Source: Chryseobacterium luteum
GTDB lineage: Bacteria; Bacteroidota; Bacteroidia; Flavobacteriales; Weeksellaceae
Reading direction: 5' to 3'
Assembly: GCF_000737785.1 (NCBI RefSeq)
Contig: NZ_JPRO01000017.1
Span: forward strand, 1 to 53,333
DNA length: 53,333 nt
Shown: one piece after another, positions 27,013-35,676 of the stretch
Layout of the letters: each line of letters begins with the position of its first letter
Position numbering within the stretch: the first letter of the stretch is position 1
The notes under the pieces: generated by a model
Told to the model about the DNA's origin: nothing
What the model saw: only the letters and a program-made list of their open reading frames with translations
Databases searched by the model: none
Program-made: the position numbers and the translations under genes

Positions 27013-27712
27013 TGATGAACAGGACGGAAGAGACTATATTGCTCTTCTGCTGAAGAATGAATTCCCGGAGATCCAAATATCATTTCAGGCATCAGGCGTG
27101 GAAGAAGCTTATATTTATCTCACTAAAAATATACCGGATATCCTTTTCCTGGATGTACAGCTGAAAGACGGTACTGCCTTTGACCTTCTTTCAAAATTCA
27201 GAGAAATAGATTCCCGGATCATTTTCATTACGGCATTTGAAAATTTTGCTATCCAGGCCATCAAAAACGGTGCAGCAGATTATTTGCTTAAGCCTATCAG
27301 GAAAATAGATTTTGTAATGGCCGTCAACAAAGTTCTTGAAATGATTAAAAAAAGCAAAAACTCTCCAGCCATTTATTCCAGTGAAAATAAAATAAGCCTT
27401 CCCACGCTTCAGGGCTTCAAATTGACCAATATCAGCGATATTATCCGCTGTGAAGCGGATTCCAGCTATACCACCTTTTATCTTACGGATAAAACCAGGA
27501 TCATTGTTTCCAAAACACTCCACGATTTTGAGGAACATCTTACGAAATACAATTTCTTCAGGATTCATCATAAGCATCTCATCAACCTATTTCACCTTAA
27601 AGAATATATTAAAGGGAAAGGCGGACAGGTAGTAATGGCAGACCATTCTGTACTGGATGTTTCTGTGCGTAAAAAGAATGATTTCTTAAGTAAGATTGAA
27701 AATTTGGAATAA
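26981..27712 (+). CDS. LytTR family response regulator
   Basis: A 243-aa two-component response regulator. The receiver domain (about 1-120) has the acidic pair DDE at 11-13, the phospho-acceptor Asp58 in LFLDVQLKDG and the conserved LLKP lysine. A LytTR DNA-binding domain fills about 140-243, with the segments SSYTTFYLTD and FFRIHHKHLIN. It starts inside the kinase gene (32-nt overlap), indicating translational coupling and that the two are partners. Its target promoters are unknown. Confidence 0.93.
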   Translation: MKTKIQACIVDDEQDGRDYIALLLKNEFPEIQISFQASGVEEAYIYLTKNIPDILFLDVQLKDGTAFDLLSKFREIDSRIIFITAFENFAIQAIKNGAADYLLKPIRKIDFVMAVNKVLEMIKKSKNSPAIYSSENKISLPTLQGFKLTNISDIIRCEADSSYTTFYLTDKTRIIVSKTLHDFEEHLTKYNFFRIHHKHLINLFHLKEYIKGKGGQVVMADHSVLDVSVRKKNDFLSKIENLE

Positions 27713-27812
27713 AAAGCTATGTTCAGCAACAACTAATTTCGTAACTTTTATATCCCTTGTTTCCATGATTGCAAAAAATAAATTAAATTCGGATCAACAA
27801 ACTTAGCTCTTT

Positions 27813-28961
27813 ATGATACAACTTCCATTATCCAAGCTTTCAAATGTAGGAACAACCATTTTCAGCCAAATGACGCAGCTCGCCAATGAAAATGAAGCGA
27901 TCAACCTTTCCCAGGGATTTCCCGATTTCATGCCTGATTCTGAATTGCTGGATCATGTCAGTCACTTTATTCAGAAAGGATTCAACCAATATGCCCCGAT
28001 GGGAGGAATGATGCCGCTGAAGGAAGAGATCGCCAGGAAAATTGAGAATAGCCACGGGGCCATCTATCATCCCGATTCCGAAATCACCGTCACTGCAGGA
28101 GGAACCCAGGCCATTTTTACCGCTATTGCCACTTTTATAAAAAAGGATGATGAAGTAATCATTTTTGAACCTGCCTACGACTGCTACGAGCCCACTGTAG
28201 AGCTTTTTGGAGGAATTGTAAAACGTTTTGAGATGAAAGCTCCGGATTATGAAATCGACTGGAATACAGTAAGAGGTTTGGTGAGCGATACAACCAAAAT
28301 GATCATCCTTAACAATCCGAATAACCCTTCCGGGAAGATTTTAAAGGAAAATGATCTGCAGGAACTGATTAAGCTTGTAAAGGACACTTCGATCCTTATC
28401 CTGAGCGACGAGGTGTATGAAAATATTGTTTTTGACGGAAAACAGCATCTCAGTATCTGCCAATATCCGGAACTTAAAGAGAGAAGCCTTCTTGTTGCTT
28501 CGTTTGGGAAGCTTTTTCATGTCACAGGCTGGAAAACCGGTTATTGTGCCGCTCCGAAAAATCTCACCGCCGAATTCAGAAAAGTACACCAGTTCAATGT
28601 TTTCTGCGTGAATACGCCTATCCAGCTTGCTCTGGCGGAATACATGAAAAATGAGGAGCATTACAGTCAGCTGAGCAGCTTTTTTCAGGAAAAGAGAGAT
28701 TTTCTGAGAAAAGGTCTTGCGGGTACGTCCTTCGGACTTCTCGACTGTGAAGGAACGTATTTCCAGGCTCTAACTTTTGATAAAATATCTGATAAAAATG
28801 ATTTTGATTTCGCTTCGGAGCTGACAGTCAATCAAAAAGTGGCAAGTGTTCCTTTTTCATCATTTTATAAGAACAAAATAAATGATCATGTCATCAGGCT
28901 GTGTTTCGCCAAAAAACAGGAGACGCTGGAAAGAGCCATAGAAAATCTTTCAAGGCTCTAA
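27813..28961 (+). CDS. Methionine aminotransferase-type PLP enzyme
   Basis: A 382-aa class I/II aminotransferase resembling YbdL/kynurenine aminotransferase. The PLP lysine is Lys233 in SFGKLFHVTGWK, the cofactor-contact segments NNPNNPSGK and ILSDEVYE are present, and the N-terminal NLSQGFPDF substrate motif is typical. It likely transaminates methionine or aromatic amino acids, perhaps in methionine salvage. It is 100 nt downstream of the LytTR gene with its own leader, so probably independent. Confidence 0.9.
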   Translation: MIQLPLSKLSNVGTTIFSQMTQLANENEAINLSQGFPDFMPDSELLDHVSHFIQKGFNQYAPMGGMMPLKEEIARKIENSHGAIYHPDSEITVTAGGTQAIFTAIATFIKKDDEVIIFEPAYDCYEPTVELFGGIVKRFEMKAPDYEIDWNTVRGLVSDTTKMIILNNPNNPSGKILKENDLQELIKLVKDTSILILSDEVYENIVFDGKQHLSICQYPELKERSLLVASFGKLFHVTGWKTGYCAAPKNLTAEFRKVHQFNVFCVNTPIQLALAEYMKNEEHYSQLSSFFQEKRDFLRKGLAGTSFGLLDCEGTYFQALTFDKISDKNDFDFASELTVNQKVASVPFSSFYKNKINDHVIRLCFAKKQETLERAIENLSRL

Positions 28962-29026
28962 TTCTTTATATAACCGAGAAAGTAATCTGGCCAGTGCGCC
29001 CGGAAAGTTGCCTTCCGTTATTAAAA

Positions 29027-29064
29027 AAACAAAACCGGTCCATTTTTAGAACCGGTTTTGTTTA
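29027..29064 (+). terminator. Terminator after the aminotransferase
   Basis: Arms AAACAAAACCGGT and ACCGGTTTTGTTT around a short loop, followed by a short T/A tail, 66 nt past the stop codon. Confidence 0.85.
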
Positions 29065-29138
29065 ATTTAAAAATCGAATGAATGACTTATAAATATCTGT
29101 TTATCAGTATATTTATTTTAATCCGAATTCAGGTTATT

Positions 29139-29903
29139 TTATAAAAACATTCCTCCTGAAGCTTCTATTCTCTGTCCGTTGATCCATCCGGCATCTTCAG
29201 TACACAGGAATGCCACTACCCCCCCGATATCATCCGGAAGCCCGGCTCTTCCCAATGCAGTAATACCGGAAATCATTGCATTTACATTTTGATCATCTCT
29301 TGTTCTTCCGCCTCCAAAATCGGTCTCAATAGCTCCCGGCGCTATAGCGTTCGCTTTTATTCTGCGGGGTCCGAGCTCTTTTGCCATATATTTTGTCAGC
29401 ATTTCCACACCGGCTTTTATCGAACCGTAAACTGATGATCCCGGCAGGGCAAATCTTGCCAGTCCTGAGGAAATATTAATAATTCCGCCACCGTCATTGA
29501 TGAAAGGAAGCATTTCCTGTGTCAGGAAGAAAACTCCTTTGAAGTGAACGTTTACAATATCGTCAAACTGCTCTTCTGTAGTTTCTGTGATGGGAGAATA
29601 TAAAGCTGTTCCCGCATTGTTAATAAGAAAATCGATGTTTGGGCTTCCTGTTTCAGTTTTCAGATGATCTGTGATATTTTTCACGAATGCCTCAAAGCTT
29701 TTTACATCCCTGGTATCCAATTGGTAAGCAGCGGCATTTTGGCCCATTGCTTTTATTTCATTGACCACAGCGTCGGCTTCCTCACTGCTGTTTTTATAAG
29801 TGATGATGACGTCTAATCCTTTTTGGGCGATCTTAAGGGCTGCATTTTTTCCAAGTCCGCGGCTTCCGCCGGTTACGAGTGCAATTTTTGTTTTTGTATC
29901 CAT
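29139..29903 (-). CDS. SDR family oxidoreductase
   Basis: A 254-aa classical short-chain dehydrogenase/reductase. The nucleotide-binding TGGSRGLG (11-18), NNAG (95-98), active-site Ser in NISSG (143-147) and YxxxK pair (Tyr159, Lys163) are all present. It resembles 3-oxoacyl-ACP reductase and glucose dehydrogenase-like enzymes; the substrate is not determinable. It lies 91 nt downstream of an AraC regulator on the same strand, a common arrangement in which the regulator controls a nearby oxidoreductase. Confidence 0.88.
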   Translation of the reverse strand: MDTKTKIALVTGGSRGLGKNAALKIAQKGLDVIITYKNSSEEADAVVNEIKAMGQNAAAYQLDTRDVKSFEAFVKNITDHLKTETGSPNIDFLINNAGTALYSPITETTEEQFDDIVNVHFKGVFFLTQEMLPFINDGGGIINISSGLARFALPGSSVYGSIKAGVEMLTKYMAKELGPRRIKANAIAPGAIETDFGGGRTRDDQNVNAMISGITALGRAGLPDDIGGVVAFLCTEDAGWINGQRIEASGGMFL

Positions 29904-29994
29904 TTTATTATCTGTTTAATATGATGATACAAAGTTGGAAAATTCTACAACAGAAATCGTTGCCCGAATCAATCTGAAATTTGCAAAATTCAAA

Positions 29995-30933
29995 TCATGA
30001 ACGGAATTCCATTGGAGTGGATGAAGTTTTTCTTTTGAAAAAGTTGGAAAAGTGAGCGATTTCCTCAAAACCCAGTGCATAGGAAATCTCAGAAACATTC
30101 CATTTGGTCTGTCTCAGGAGGATTTTAGCTTCCTGAATCACACGGTCGGCAATAAATTCGGTGGTGGTTTTTCCTGTGCTTTCCTTTAATTTTTTATTCA
30201 GATAATTGACATGAACGGCTAGCCTGTCAGCGTAATCTTTTGCGGTTTTCAGCTGTAACCTCTGGTCAGAGGATTCAATCGGGAACTGTCTTTCCAGGAG
30301 CTCTATAAATAATGAAACCACCCTTAGCGAAGCATCATTTGCAGCTGAAAGTTTTTCAGCAGGCTGTAGCTTCTGGCCATAATGGATCAGTTCCAGAACA
30401 TAGTTTCTAATCAGATCATATTTGAATACATAATCGGAAGCGATTTCTTTTTTTATCTTCGTAAACAGATTTTCTATTTCGTCTGCCAGATTATCCTCAA
30501 TTTCAAACAGAGGAATATTTCCGGGCTGAAATATAGGTAAATCTTCCAAAGAAAACTGAGACTGGGCCTTGATGAAAAAATCTTCTGTAAATACGCAGAA
30601 ACTTCCCGACTGATCGGGATCTTCAGGTACCCAGTGATAGGGAACTTTCGGAGTGGCAAATAACAGGGCATTTTTTTTAATGGCAATGATTTTGTCTGCA
30701 TATTCTGCCCTGTTCTTTCCCCTGATTAAGCTTATTTTGTAATATTTTCTTCTGTTATAAGGCATCTCAGAAGTAATTCTTGCTTTTTCAATAGTTTGTG
30801 CAATATCGAATACATTGAAATGACCTATATCCTTATGCAAACCTTTAGGAAAAATAGTTTCCAGGTCTTTTCCCAGTATAGCTGTCATTTCTTTGTAAAA
30901 ATCTTCAAGGGAAGCATGAGCAATTTTCTCCAT
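29995..30933 (-). CDS. AraC family transcriptional regulator (A)
   Basis: A 312-aa regulator with an N-terminal cupin-like sensing domain (about 20-190) and a C-terminal AraC helix-turn-helix domain ending ALGFEEIAHFSNFFKRKT. A sequence block PYNRRKYYKISLI is shared with the other AraC protein in this window, so they are paralogues. It precedes the SDR gene and is divergent from the peptide cluster, with a 13-bp perfect dyad between. It may control either neighbour. Confidence 0.88.
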   Translation of the reverse strand: MEKIAHASLEDFYKEMTAILGKDLETIFPKGLHKDIGHFNVFDIAQTIEKARITSEMPYNRRKYYKISLIRGKNRAEYADKIIAIKKNALLFATPKVPYHWVPEDPDQSGSFCVFTEDFFIKAQSQFSLEDLPIFQPGNIPLFEIEDNLADEIENLFTKIKKEIASDYVFKYDLIRNYVLELIHYGQKLQPAEKLSAANDASLRVVSLFIELLERQFPIESSDQRLQLKTAKDYADRLAVHVNYLNKKLKESTGKTTTEFIADRVIQEAKILLRQTKWNVSEISYALGFEEIAHFSNFFKRKTSSTPMEFRS

Positions 30934-31005
30934 AATCCAAATTTGTAAAATTCAAACATATAAAGTTACGCAAATATTAAATTGTAATGTTCTTTCATGC
31001 CTATA

Positions 31006-31045
31006 AAAAATTATTCATAATATAGTGATATAATGAATAATTTTT
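31006..31045. promoter_or_regulatory. 13-bp perfect dyad between the AraC gene and the peptide cluster
   Basis: AAAAATTATTCAT (31006-31018) and its exact complement ATGAATAATTTTT (31033-31045) flank a 14-nt AT-rich loop. It lies in the divergent promoter region and is a candidate operator; a related ATTATTCATAA occurs upstream of the second peptide. Confidence 0.55.
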
Positions 31046-31083
31046 ATAACTTAGATTTAAGCTAATTTATAAAATCCATTATT

Positions 31084-31239
31084 ATGAAAAATCAAAATCT
31101 TCAAAGAGGAAAAAAACTAAACAAAAGAGAGTTAAGAAGTATTACTGGCGGGCTGCAAATGTGTTGGGATCGGGATACCAATCAATGCACAGATCACGGC
31201 CGCCAGTGCGCAGAATTTCAATGCAGATACATTCCTTAA
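31084..31239 (+). CDS. Double-glycine-leader cysteine peptide 1 (bacteriocin-like)
   Basis: A 51-aa peptide. The leader (MKNQNLQRGKKLNKRELRSITGG) ends in GG at 22-23, the classical cleavage site for C39-peptidase ABC exporters. The mature part has four cysteines at 27, 35, 42 and 47. The neighbouring second peptide has the same spacing and the same leader body. Chryseobacterium-type bacteriocin-like peptides of this design are known, with unknown activity. No C39 exporter, immunity or modification gene is visible nearby, so export must rely on genes elsewhere. It is followed by a terminator. Confidence 0.85.
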   Translation: MKNQNLQRGKKLNKRELRSITGGLQMCWDRDTNQCTDHGRQCAEFQCRYIP

Positions 31240-31256
31240 ATTGATATTTTTTTATA

Positions 31257-31283
31257 AAACTACTCTTAAACAAGTAGTTTTTT
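31257..31283 (+). terminator. Terminator after peptide 1
   Basis: Arms AAACTACT (31257-31264) and AGTAGTTT (31273-31280) with an 8-nt loop and T run. It implies that each peptide is transcribed on its own. Confidence 0.8.
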
Positions 31284-31427
31284 CATTAAAATAATATTGT
31301 AGAAGCTTGACAAATTATGCATACAGATAAATATTCAGGTAAAAAGTGAATATTATTCATAAAAATTTGAGATACATTAAATTATTTTTAATACATTCGT
31401 TACCAACAAATTTATTAATCTATCATT

Positions 31428-31589
31428 ATGAAAAATCTAAATCTGCAAAAAGGAAAAAAACTGAACAAAAAAGAATTGAGAGTAATTACAGGAGGTTTAA
31501 TGCAATGTCGCGACCGAAAGACAAACGCTTGCAGAGTATTTTCGAATGGCTGTGCAGAACTTGACTGTCGTCCCGGATTAATTCCATAA
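31428..31589 (+). CDS. Double-glycine-leader cysteine peptide 2 (bacteriocin-like)
   Basis: A 53-aa peptide with leader MKNLNLQKGKKLNKKELR followed by VITGG (GG at 22-23). The core has cysteines at 27, 35, 42 and 47, exactly the positions of peptide 1. Conserved core pieces are CxDRxTNxC and CAExxC, while the intervening residues differ strongly, as expected for diversifying secreted peptides. It has its own promoter region (TTG, 22 nt, TACATTCG, weak) and terminator. Function and exporter are unknown. Confidence 0.85.
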   Translation: MKNLNLQKGKKLNKKELRVITGGLMQCRDRKTNACRVFSNGCAELDCRPGLIP

Positions 31590-31608
31590 CCAGGAAACTT
31601 TATATAAA

Positions 31609-31640
31609 ATACCACCATCTTCAGTGTGGTATTTTTTTTT
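31609..31640 (+). terminator. Terminator after peptide 2
   Basis: Arms ATACCAC (31609-31615) and GTGGTAT (31626-31632) followed by nine T residues. Confidence 0.85.
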
Positions 31641-31652
31641 CACCTATATAAA

Positions 31653-31730
31653 ATGGGGAAAACTGACAAAAAAGAATTAAGAAGTATTACCGATGGATTA
31701 TTTCACTGCATGGATCCTGCGACAGGATGA
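31653..31730 (+). pseudogene. Decayed third copy of the cysteine-peptide gene
   Basis: A 25-codon remnant reading MGKTDKKELRSITDG then LFHCMDPATG and a stop. It aligns with the leader end and first cysteine block of peptides 1 and 2, but the start of the leader is deleted, GG has become DG, and the core stops before the second cysteine. It directly follows the terminator of peptide 2, with no visible ribosome-binding site. Confidence 0.7.
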
Positions 31731-31742
31731 TCATTACACACA

Positions 31743-31776
31743 AAAAAACGCTCCCAAATTCATGAAAGCGTTTTTT
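31743..31776. terminator. Bidirectional terminator between peptide cluster and ychF
   Basis: Arms AAAAAACGCT (31743-31752) and AGCGTTTTTT (31767-31776). It lies 25 nt past the ychF stop codon. Confidence 0.85.
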
Positions 31777-31799
31777 CTAATTACTATAACTTAATATTC

Positions 31800-32891
31800 T
31801 TATACATTGAATCTGAAGTGCATAATATCACCATCCTGAACGATGTATTCTTTGCCTTCTACAGAAAGTTTTCCGGCTTCTTTAATTTTCACTTCAGAGC
31901 CATACGTAATATAATCATTATACTTGATTACTTCCGCACGGATGAATCCTTTTTCAAAATCTGTGTGGATTACGCCGGCAGCCTGTGGAGCTGTCCATCC
32001 CTGTCCTATCGTCCAGGCTCTTACTTCTTTCACACCAGCTGTAAAATAGGTCTGAAGTTTTAATAAGTCGTAAGCTTTTCTGATCAGACGGTTTACACCA
32101 GGTTCATCTAGTCCTAATTCTTCAAGGAAGATCTCTCTTTCTTCAAAAGTTTCCAGTTCATTGATGTCTGCCTCGATCTGTGCTGCAAGTACCACAACCT
32201 CTGCCCCTTCATTTTTAGCCATTGTTTCGATCTTTTCTATCCATTCGTTTCCGTTTTTGATAGAATTTTCGTCTACGTTACACACATATAGTACGGGCTT
32301 TTTGGTTAAAAGCTGGATATCTTCAATGATAGGCTGTGTTGAATCATTTACCGGAAATTCTCTTGCATTTTTCCCGTCCTCTATGAACTTCTCCAGGTTT
32401 TGAAGGGTTTCATAAACAAGGATATCGTCTTTCTTTCCGGACTTGATGAATTTTTTAGCTTTTTCAACAGCTTTTCCTACTGTTTCAAGGTCTTTAAGCT
32501 GTAACTCGATGTCGATAATTTCTTTATCTCTCATTGGGTCTACAGAACCTTCAACGTGGATGATATTTCCATTTTCAAAGCATCTTAAAACATGGATAAT
32601 TGCTTCACACTCGCGGATATTGGCCAGGAACTGGTTTCCTAATCCTTCACCTTTGCTTGCCCCTTTTACAAGACCGGCAATGTCAACAATTTCAACTACA
32701 GCCGGCAATACTCTTTCCGGATTAACTATTTTTTCCAGTTCAAACAGTCTCTGATCCGGAACAGATACCGTACCGAGGTTCGGTTCTATTGTACAGAAAG
32801 GATAGTTTGCCGATTGAGCTTTAGCATTGCTTAAGCAGTTAAAGAGAGTTGATTTACCTACGTTCGGAAGGCCTACAATTCCACATTTCAT
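31800..32891 (-). CDS. ychF: Redox-regulated ATPase YchF (Obg-related)
   Basis: A 363-aa P-loop NTPase of the Obg family that prefers ATP. Walker A is GLPNVGKSTLFN at the very N terminus, DIAGLVKGASKGEGLGNQFL is the switch II region, and the C-terminal TGS-like domain carries EVRAWTIGQGWTAPQAAG. YchF associates with ribosomes and affects stress responses and translation initiation. A TATCTTTG element is seen about 100 nt upstream on the minus strand. Confidence 0.95.
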   Translation of the reverse strand: MKCGIVGLPNVGKSTLFNCLSNAKAQSANYPFCTIEPNLGTVSVPDQRLFELEKIVNPERVLPAVVEIVDIAGLVKGASKGEGLGNQFLANIRECEAIIHVLRCFENGNIIHVEGSVDPMRDKEIIDIELQLKDLETVGKAVEKAKKFIKSGKKDDILVYETLQNLEKFIEDGKNAREFPVNDSTQPIIEDIQLLTKKPVLYVCNVDENSIKNGNEWIEKIETMAKNEGAEVVVLAAQIEADINELETFEEREIFLEELGLDEPGVNRLIRKAYDLLKLQTYFTAGVKEVRAWTIGQGWTAPQAAGVIHTDFEKGFIRAEVIKYNDYITYGSEVKIKEAGKLSVEGKEYIVQDGDIMHFRFNV

Positions 32892-33026
32892 ATTGTAAAA
32901 TTCAAAGTTTAATATTCAATGATGCTATTTGGGTTCAAGGTTTGAAGTTTGGATTTAATCTTAATCCGGACCATTGAACTTTCAGCCTGCAAAGATAGTG
33001 ATTTTAAGGGGAGTTTCATAATAAAA

Positions 33027-33056
33027 AAATCTGCCGGAGTTTTGGCAGATTTTGAG
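33027..33056. terminator. Terminator after the ferritin gene
   Basis: Arms AAATCTGCC (33027-33035) and GGCAGATTT (33044-33052), 25 nt past the minus-strand ferritin stop codon, with an A tract that becomes a T tract in the transcript. Confidence 0.8.
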
Positions 33057-33076
33057 TGATTTTTGTTGAAGATTGT

Positions 33077-33628
33077 TTATGGATTGTCTCCTGTAGCATC
33101 CTGGGCCAGCGGGACATCGTTTGGTGTATTCTGTAATGTTTTATCTAAAGTAACTAAAGATTCATCGGTAGCACGGTCACCGCCTGCAATCTTCAATTTA
33201 TCGATCAGGCTTGAGGCCAGTGTTTCTTCTTCTATCTGTTCCTGTACAAACCACTGCATGAAATTCCATGTAGCCCAGTCTTTTTCTTCCAACGCCAGAT
33301 CTACGATTCTGTAAATTGCCGTAGTATTGTCAACTTCATGCTTGAAGACACCGTCGAAACAGGCTGTTAATGATTCAGGATCGGCCGGTGGGGCCGGAAT
33401 AGCCTCTACTTTAGGTTTACCGCCTCTGTTCAGTACATATTCCATAAATTTGATGGAATGATTTCTTTCTTCCTGTGCATGTCTGTAAAGGAAATTGGCA
33501 ATTCCCTGGTATCCTTTATCATCTGCCCAGATCCCGTACGACAGAAAAACGTGTGATGCGTGAATTTCTTTGTTCATCTGATCACTTAATGCTTTTTCAA
33601 TAGTCGGGGAAAGTCTGTTGGTATTCAT
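33077..33628 (-). CDS. ftn: Ferritin
   Basis: A 183-aa iron-storage protein of the bacterial non-haem ferritin family; it oxidises Fe(II) and stores it in a 24-mer shell. Ferroxidase-type residues occur in MNKEIHASHVFLSYG and in AQEERNHSIKFMEYV. A Pro/Ala-rich insert (IPAPPADPE) and a C-terminal tail beyond residue 160 (ending DATGDNP) make it slightly longer than typical Ftn. It is a single gene. Confidence 0.92.
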   Translation of the reverse strand: MNTNRLSPTIEKALSDQMNKEIHASHVFLSYGIWADDKGYQGIANFLYRHAQEERNHSIKFMEYVLNRGGKPKVEAIPAPPADPESLTACFDGVFKHEVDNTTAIYRIVDLALEEKDWATWNFMQWFVQEQIEEETLASSLIDKLKIAGGDRATDESLVTLDKTLQNTPNDVPLAQDATGDNP

Positions 33629-33869
33629 AATGCTCTATTTTGGTGATTATGAAAATAATAATGCAAAAATGATTCCGATACGGTTTTATTCTGGAGTCAT
33701 TCACTTCAAAACCTATTTACAAACATCTGAATTACATTAATTTAAATGAATAATTTATAGTTATTCTAAAATAATAAACCAGTCCTTTTCTGAACTGGTT
33801 TATTGTTTTCTGCAAGGATTTTATCCCGGTTAAATTGTACTGCTGAACTTTTGCTGTCGCTTCGGGTAG

Positions 33870-35477
33870 CTATTTTATCTTCTTTGCCATATAATCGCTT
33901 TCATTTCCTAATCTGTCTACCGCTTTTATTGCAACAGCATTCAGTTTTCTGCCATCTTTAGATTTTAGGATATCTTTTGAAAGTTTATCCAGGGTAAGGA
34001 TTTCTGTTTCCCAAACTCCGTTGTACTGGGTGAAGAGTATCCACTGGAAGACATTTCCTATATTTTTAGCACTCCAGCTAGACCGTACAAAACTTCCGTT
34101 ATCGACTGTAAATAAAGTGGGGCCCTGCAATGGAACTGCTTTTATCCAGGGTGTTTTCGGAACTAATGCTTTTTCGCTGTAAGGCCCGTTTTTCAAGGTG
34201 GGAAGCATATTTGCATTTTTCGTTAATCCTGCAATACTCCAATGAATTTCTCCCGCGTCATTCTTTAAGATCTGTCTGGATATTTCAATCTGATTTTTAA
34301 TTTCCGCAGGACGGTCTGATACCCTGATTTCAACGGTATTGAGCCCCGGCCAAAGATGGCGGTTCATTGTATTTTCAGATTTCCACCAGTTCAGTAATGC
34401 TTCAAATCCCTGGCCTTTGGCATCAACCGGCCAATAGAGCTGTGGGGAAAAATAATCTACCCAGCCTTTGTTCAGCCATAACTTTGCATCGGCATATAGT
34501 TCGTCATATTGAGAAGAACCTACGATTCCTTCAGGATATCCGGGTTTCCAGATTCCGAACGGGCTGATTCCGAATCTTACATATTCTTTTTCAGCATGAA
34601 TCTCTTTATAAATTCTTTCTACAAATTTATTGACATTGTCTCTCCGCCAGTCTGCCCTGGATAATGCTCCTCCACTTCTCTGGTATTCATTCCAGCTTGC
34701 ATTGTCAGGAAAATCCGCACCTCTGTTGTAGGTGGCGTAAGGATAAAAATAATCATCAAAATGTACGGCATCAATATCATACCTTTTTACAATATCTTTT
34801 ACCACATTGGAAACGTGTCCCTGTGTTTTGGGATTGGCAGGATCAAACCAATACATTCCGTTCTTTAATTTTACAACAATATCAGAAAGTTTGTTCGCCA
34901 TAGACTGGCTGTTTACAGCTCCTCCGTTTGAATGGTGGGCACGGTAAGGGTTCAGCCATACATGAAGTTCCAGACCTCTTTTATGGGCCTCTTCAATCCA
35001 GAACTGAAGGGGGTCATAATTCGGGTAAGGAGCCGTTCCGGTCTGTCCGGTCAAAAAGTATGACCAGGGTTCTATATTACTTGTATACAGCGCATCTGCA
35101 GAAGGTCTGATCTGCAATATCGCTGCATTGAAGTTGTTATCCTTCAGCATATCGAGCATGCTTATGGCTTCTGCTTTCTGCTGGTCTACGGTTAAATTAT
35201 TTCTTGAGGGCCAGTTGATGTTGGCGACACTGGCGATCCACGCTCCGCGGAATTCTCTTTTGACTTCGGGAAGATTTACTTTAAAAATTTCGTCGGTTGG
35301 TGTTGGTATATCCGGTTTATTAATGACAACAGGGCCTTTTTCAACTGTTTTTACAGGTTTAGATTTTGATATATTTTGATTTTTTGCTGGTTTTGCATTG
35401 TCCACGACAGGTTTCGAACTGCTGCATGATGCAAAAATACCCAACAAGAATATTAATTTTAGCTTATTCACTTTCAT
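33870..35477 (-). CDS. GHL10/DUF187-type family 10 glycosyl hydrolase-like lipoprotein
   Basis: A 535-aa lipoprotein. The signal sequence MKVNKLKLIFLLGIFASC has the lipobox FASC, so ATG 35477 is preferred over a TTG three codons upstream. The catalytic barrel region (about 75-420) starts with FRGAWIASVANINWPSR and includes VHFDDYFYPYATY and SPFGIWKPGYPEG, the usual family landmarks. Related proteins (YngK, DigH) are implicated in cutting denuded peptidoglycan glycans. A fibronectin-like C-terminal segment follows. It is a single gene on the minus strand. Confidence 0.88.
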   Translation of the reverse strand: MKVNKLKLIFLLGIFASCSSSKPVVDNAKPAKNQNISKSKPVKTVEKGPVVINKPDIPTPTDEIFKVNLPEVKREFRGAWIASVANINWPSRNNLTVDQQKAEAISMLDMLKDNNFNAAILQIRPSADALYTSNIEPWSYFLTGQTGTAPYPNYDPLQFWIEEAHKRGLELHVWLNPYRAHHSNGGAVNSQSMANKLSDIVVKLKNGMYWFDPANPKTQGHVSNVVKDIVKRYDIDAVHFDDYFYPYATYNRGADFPDNASWNEYQRSGGALSRADWRRDNVNKFVERIYKEIHAEKEYVRFGISPFGIWKPGYPEGIVGSSQYDELYADAKLWLNKGWVDYFSPQLYWPVDAKGQGFEALLNWWKSENTMNRHLWPGLNTVEIRVSDRPAEIKNQIEISRQILKNDAGEIHWSIAGLTKNANMLPTLKNGPYSEKALVPKTPWIKAVPLQGPTLFTVDNGSFVRSSWSAKNIGNVFQWILFTQYNGVWETEILTLDKLSKDILKSKDGRKLNAVAIKAVDRLGNESDYMAKKIK

Positions 35478-35676
35478 AGTCTGCAAAACTACATTAAATT
35501 ATTTTTTTGATTTTAAAAATTACAATAATAAAATGAATTATTCATGAGCAGCTGCTTAAAAAAACATTTTAATGCAAAATACATACAGGTTTTTTGTCTA
35601 TTAACTGGTTGCCTTAAGTTCGTAAATAATTATAAATCAGAAGAGTACGCAATGATATCTTGTCATATTTTAAGTT
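35478..35676. other. Intergenic region, no gene
   Basis: AT-rich upstream region of the GHL10 lipoprotein gene. No supported reading frame and no clear promoter was identified. It runs into the hairpin repeat at 35677. Confidence 0.5.

Noticed and set aside
31346..31564. A 72-aa plus-strand frame across the peptide 2 region
   Set aside because: It is out of frame with the GG-leader peptide, which has the conserved leader and cysteine pattern.
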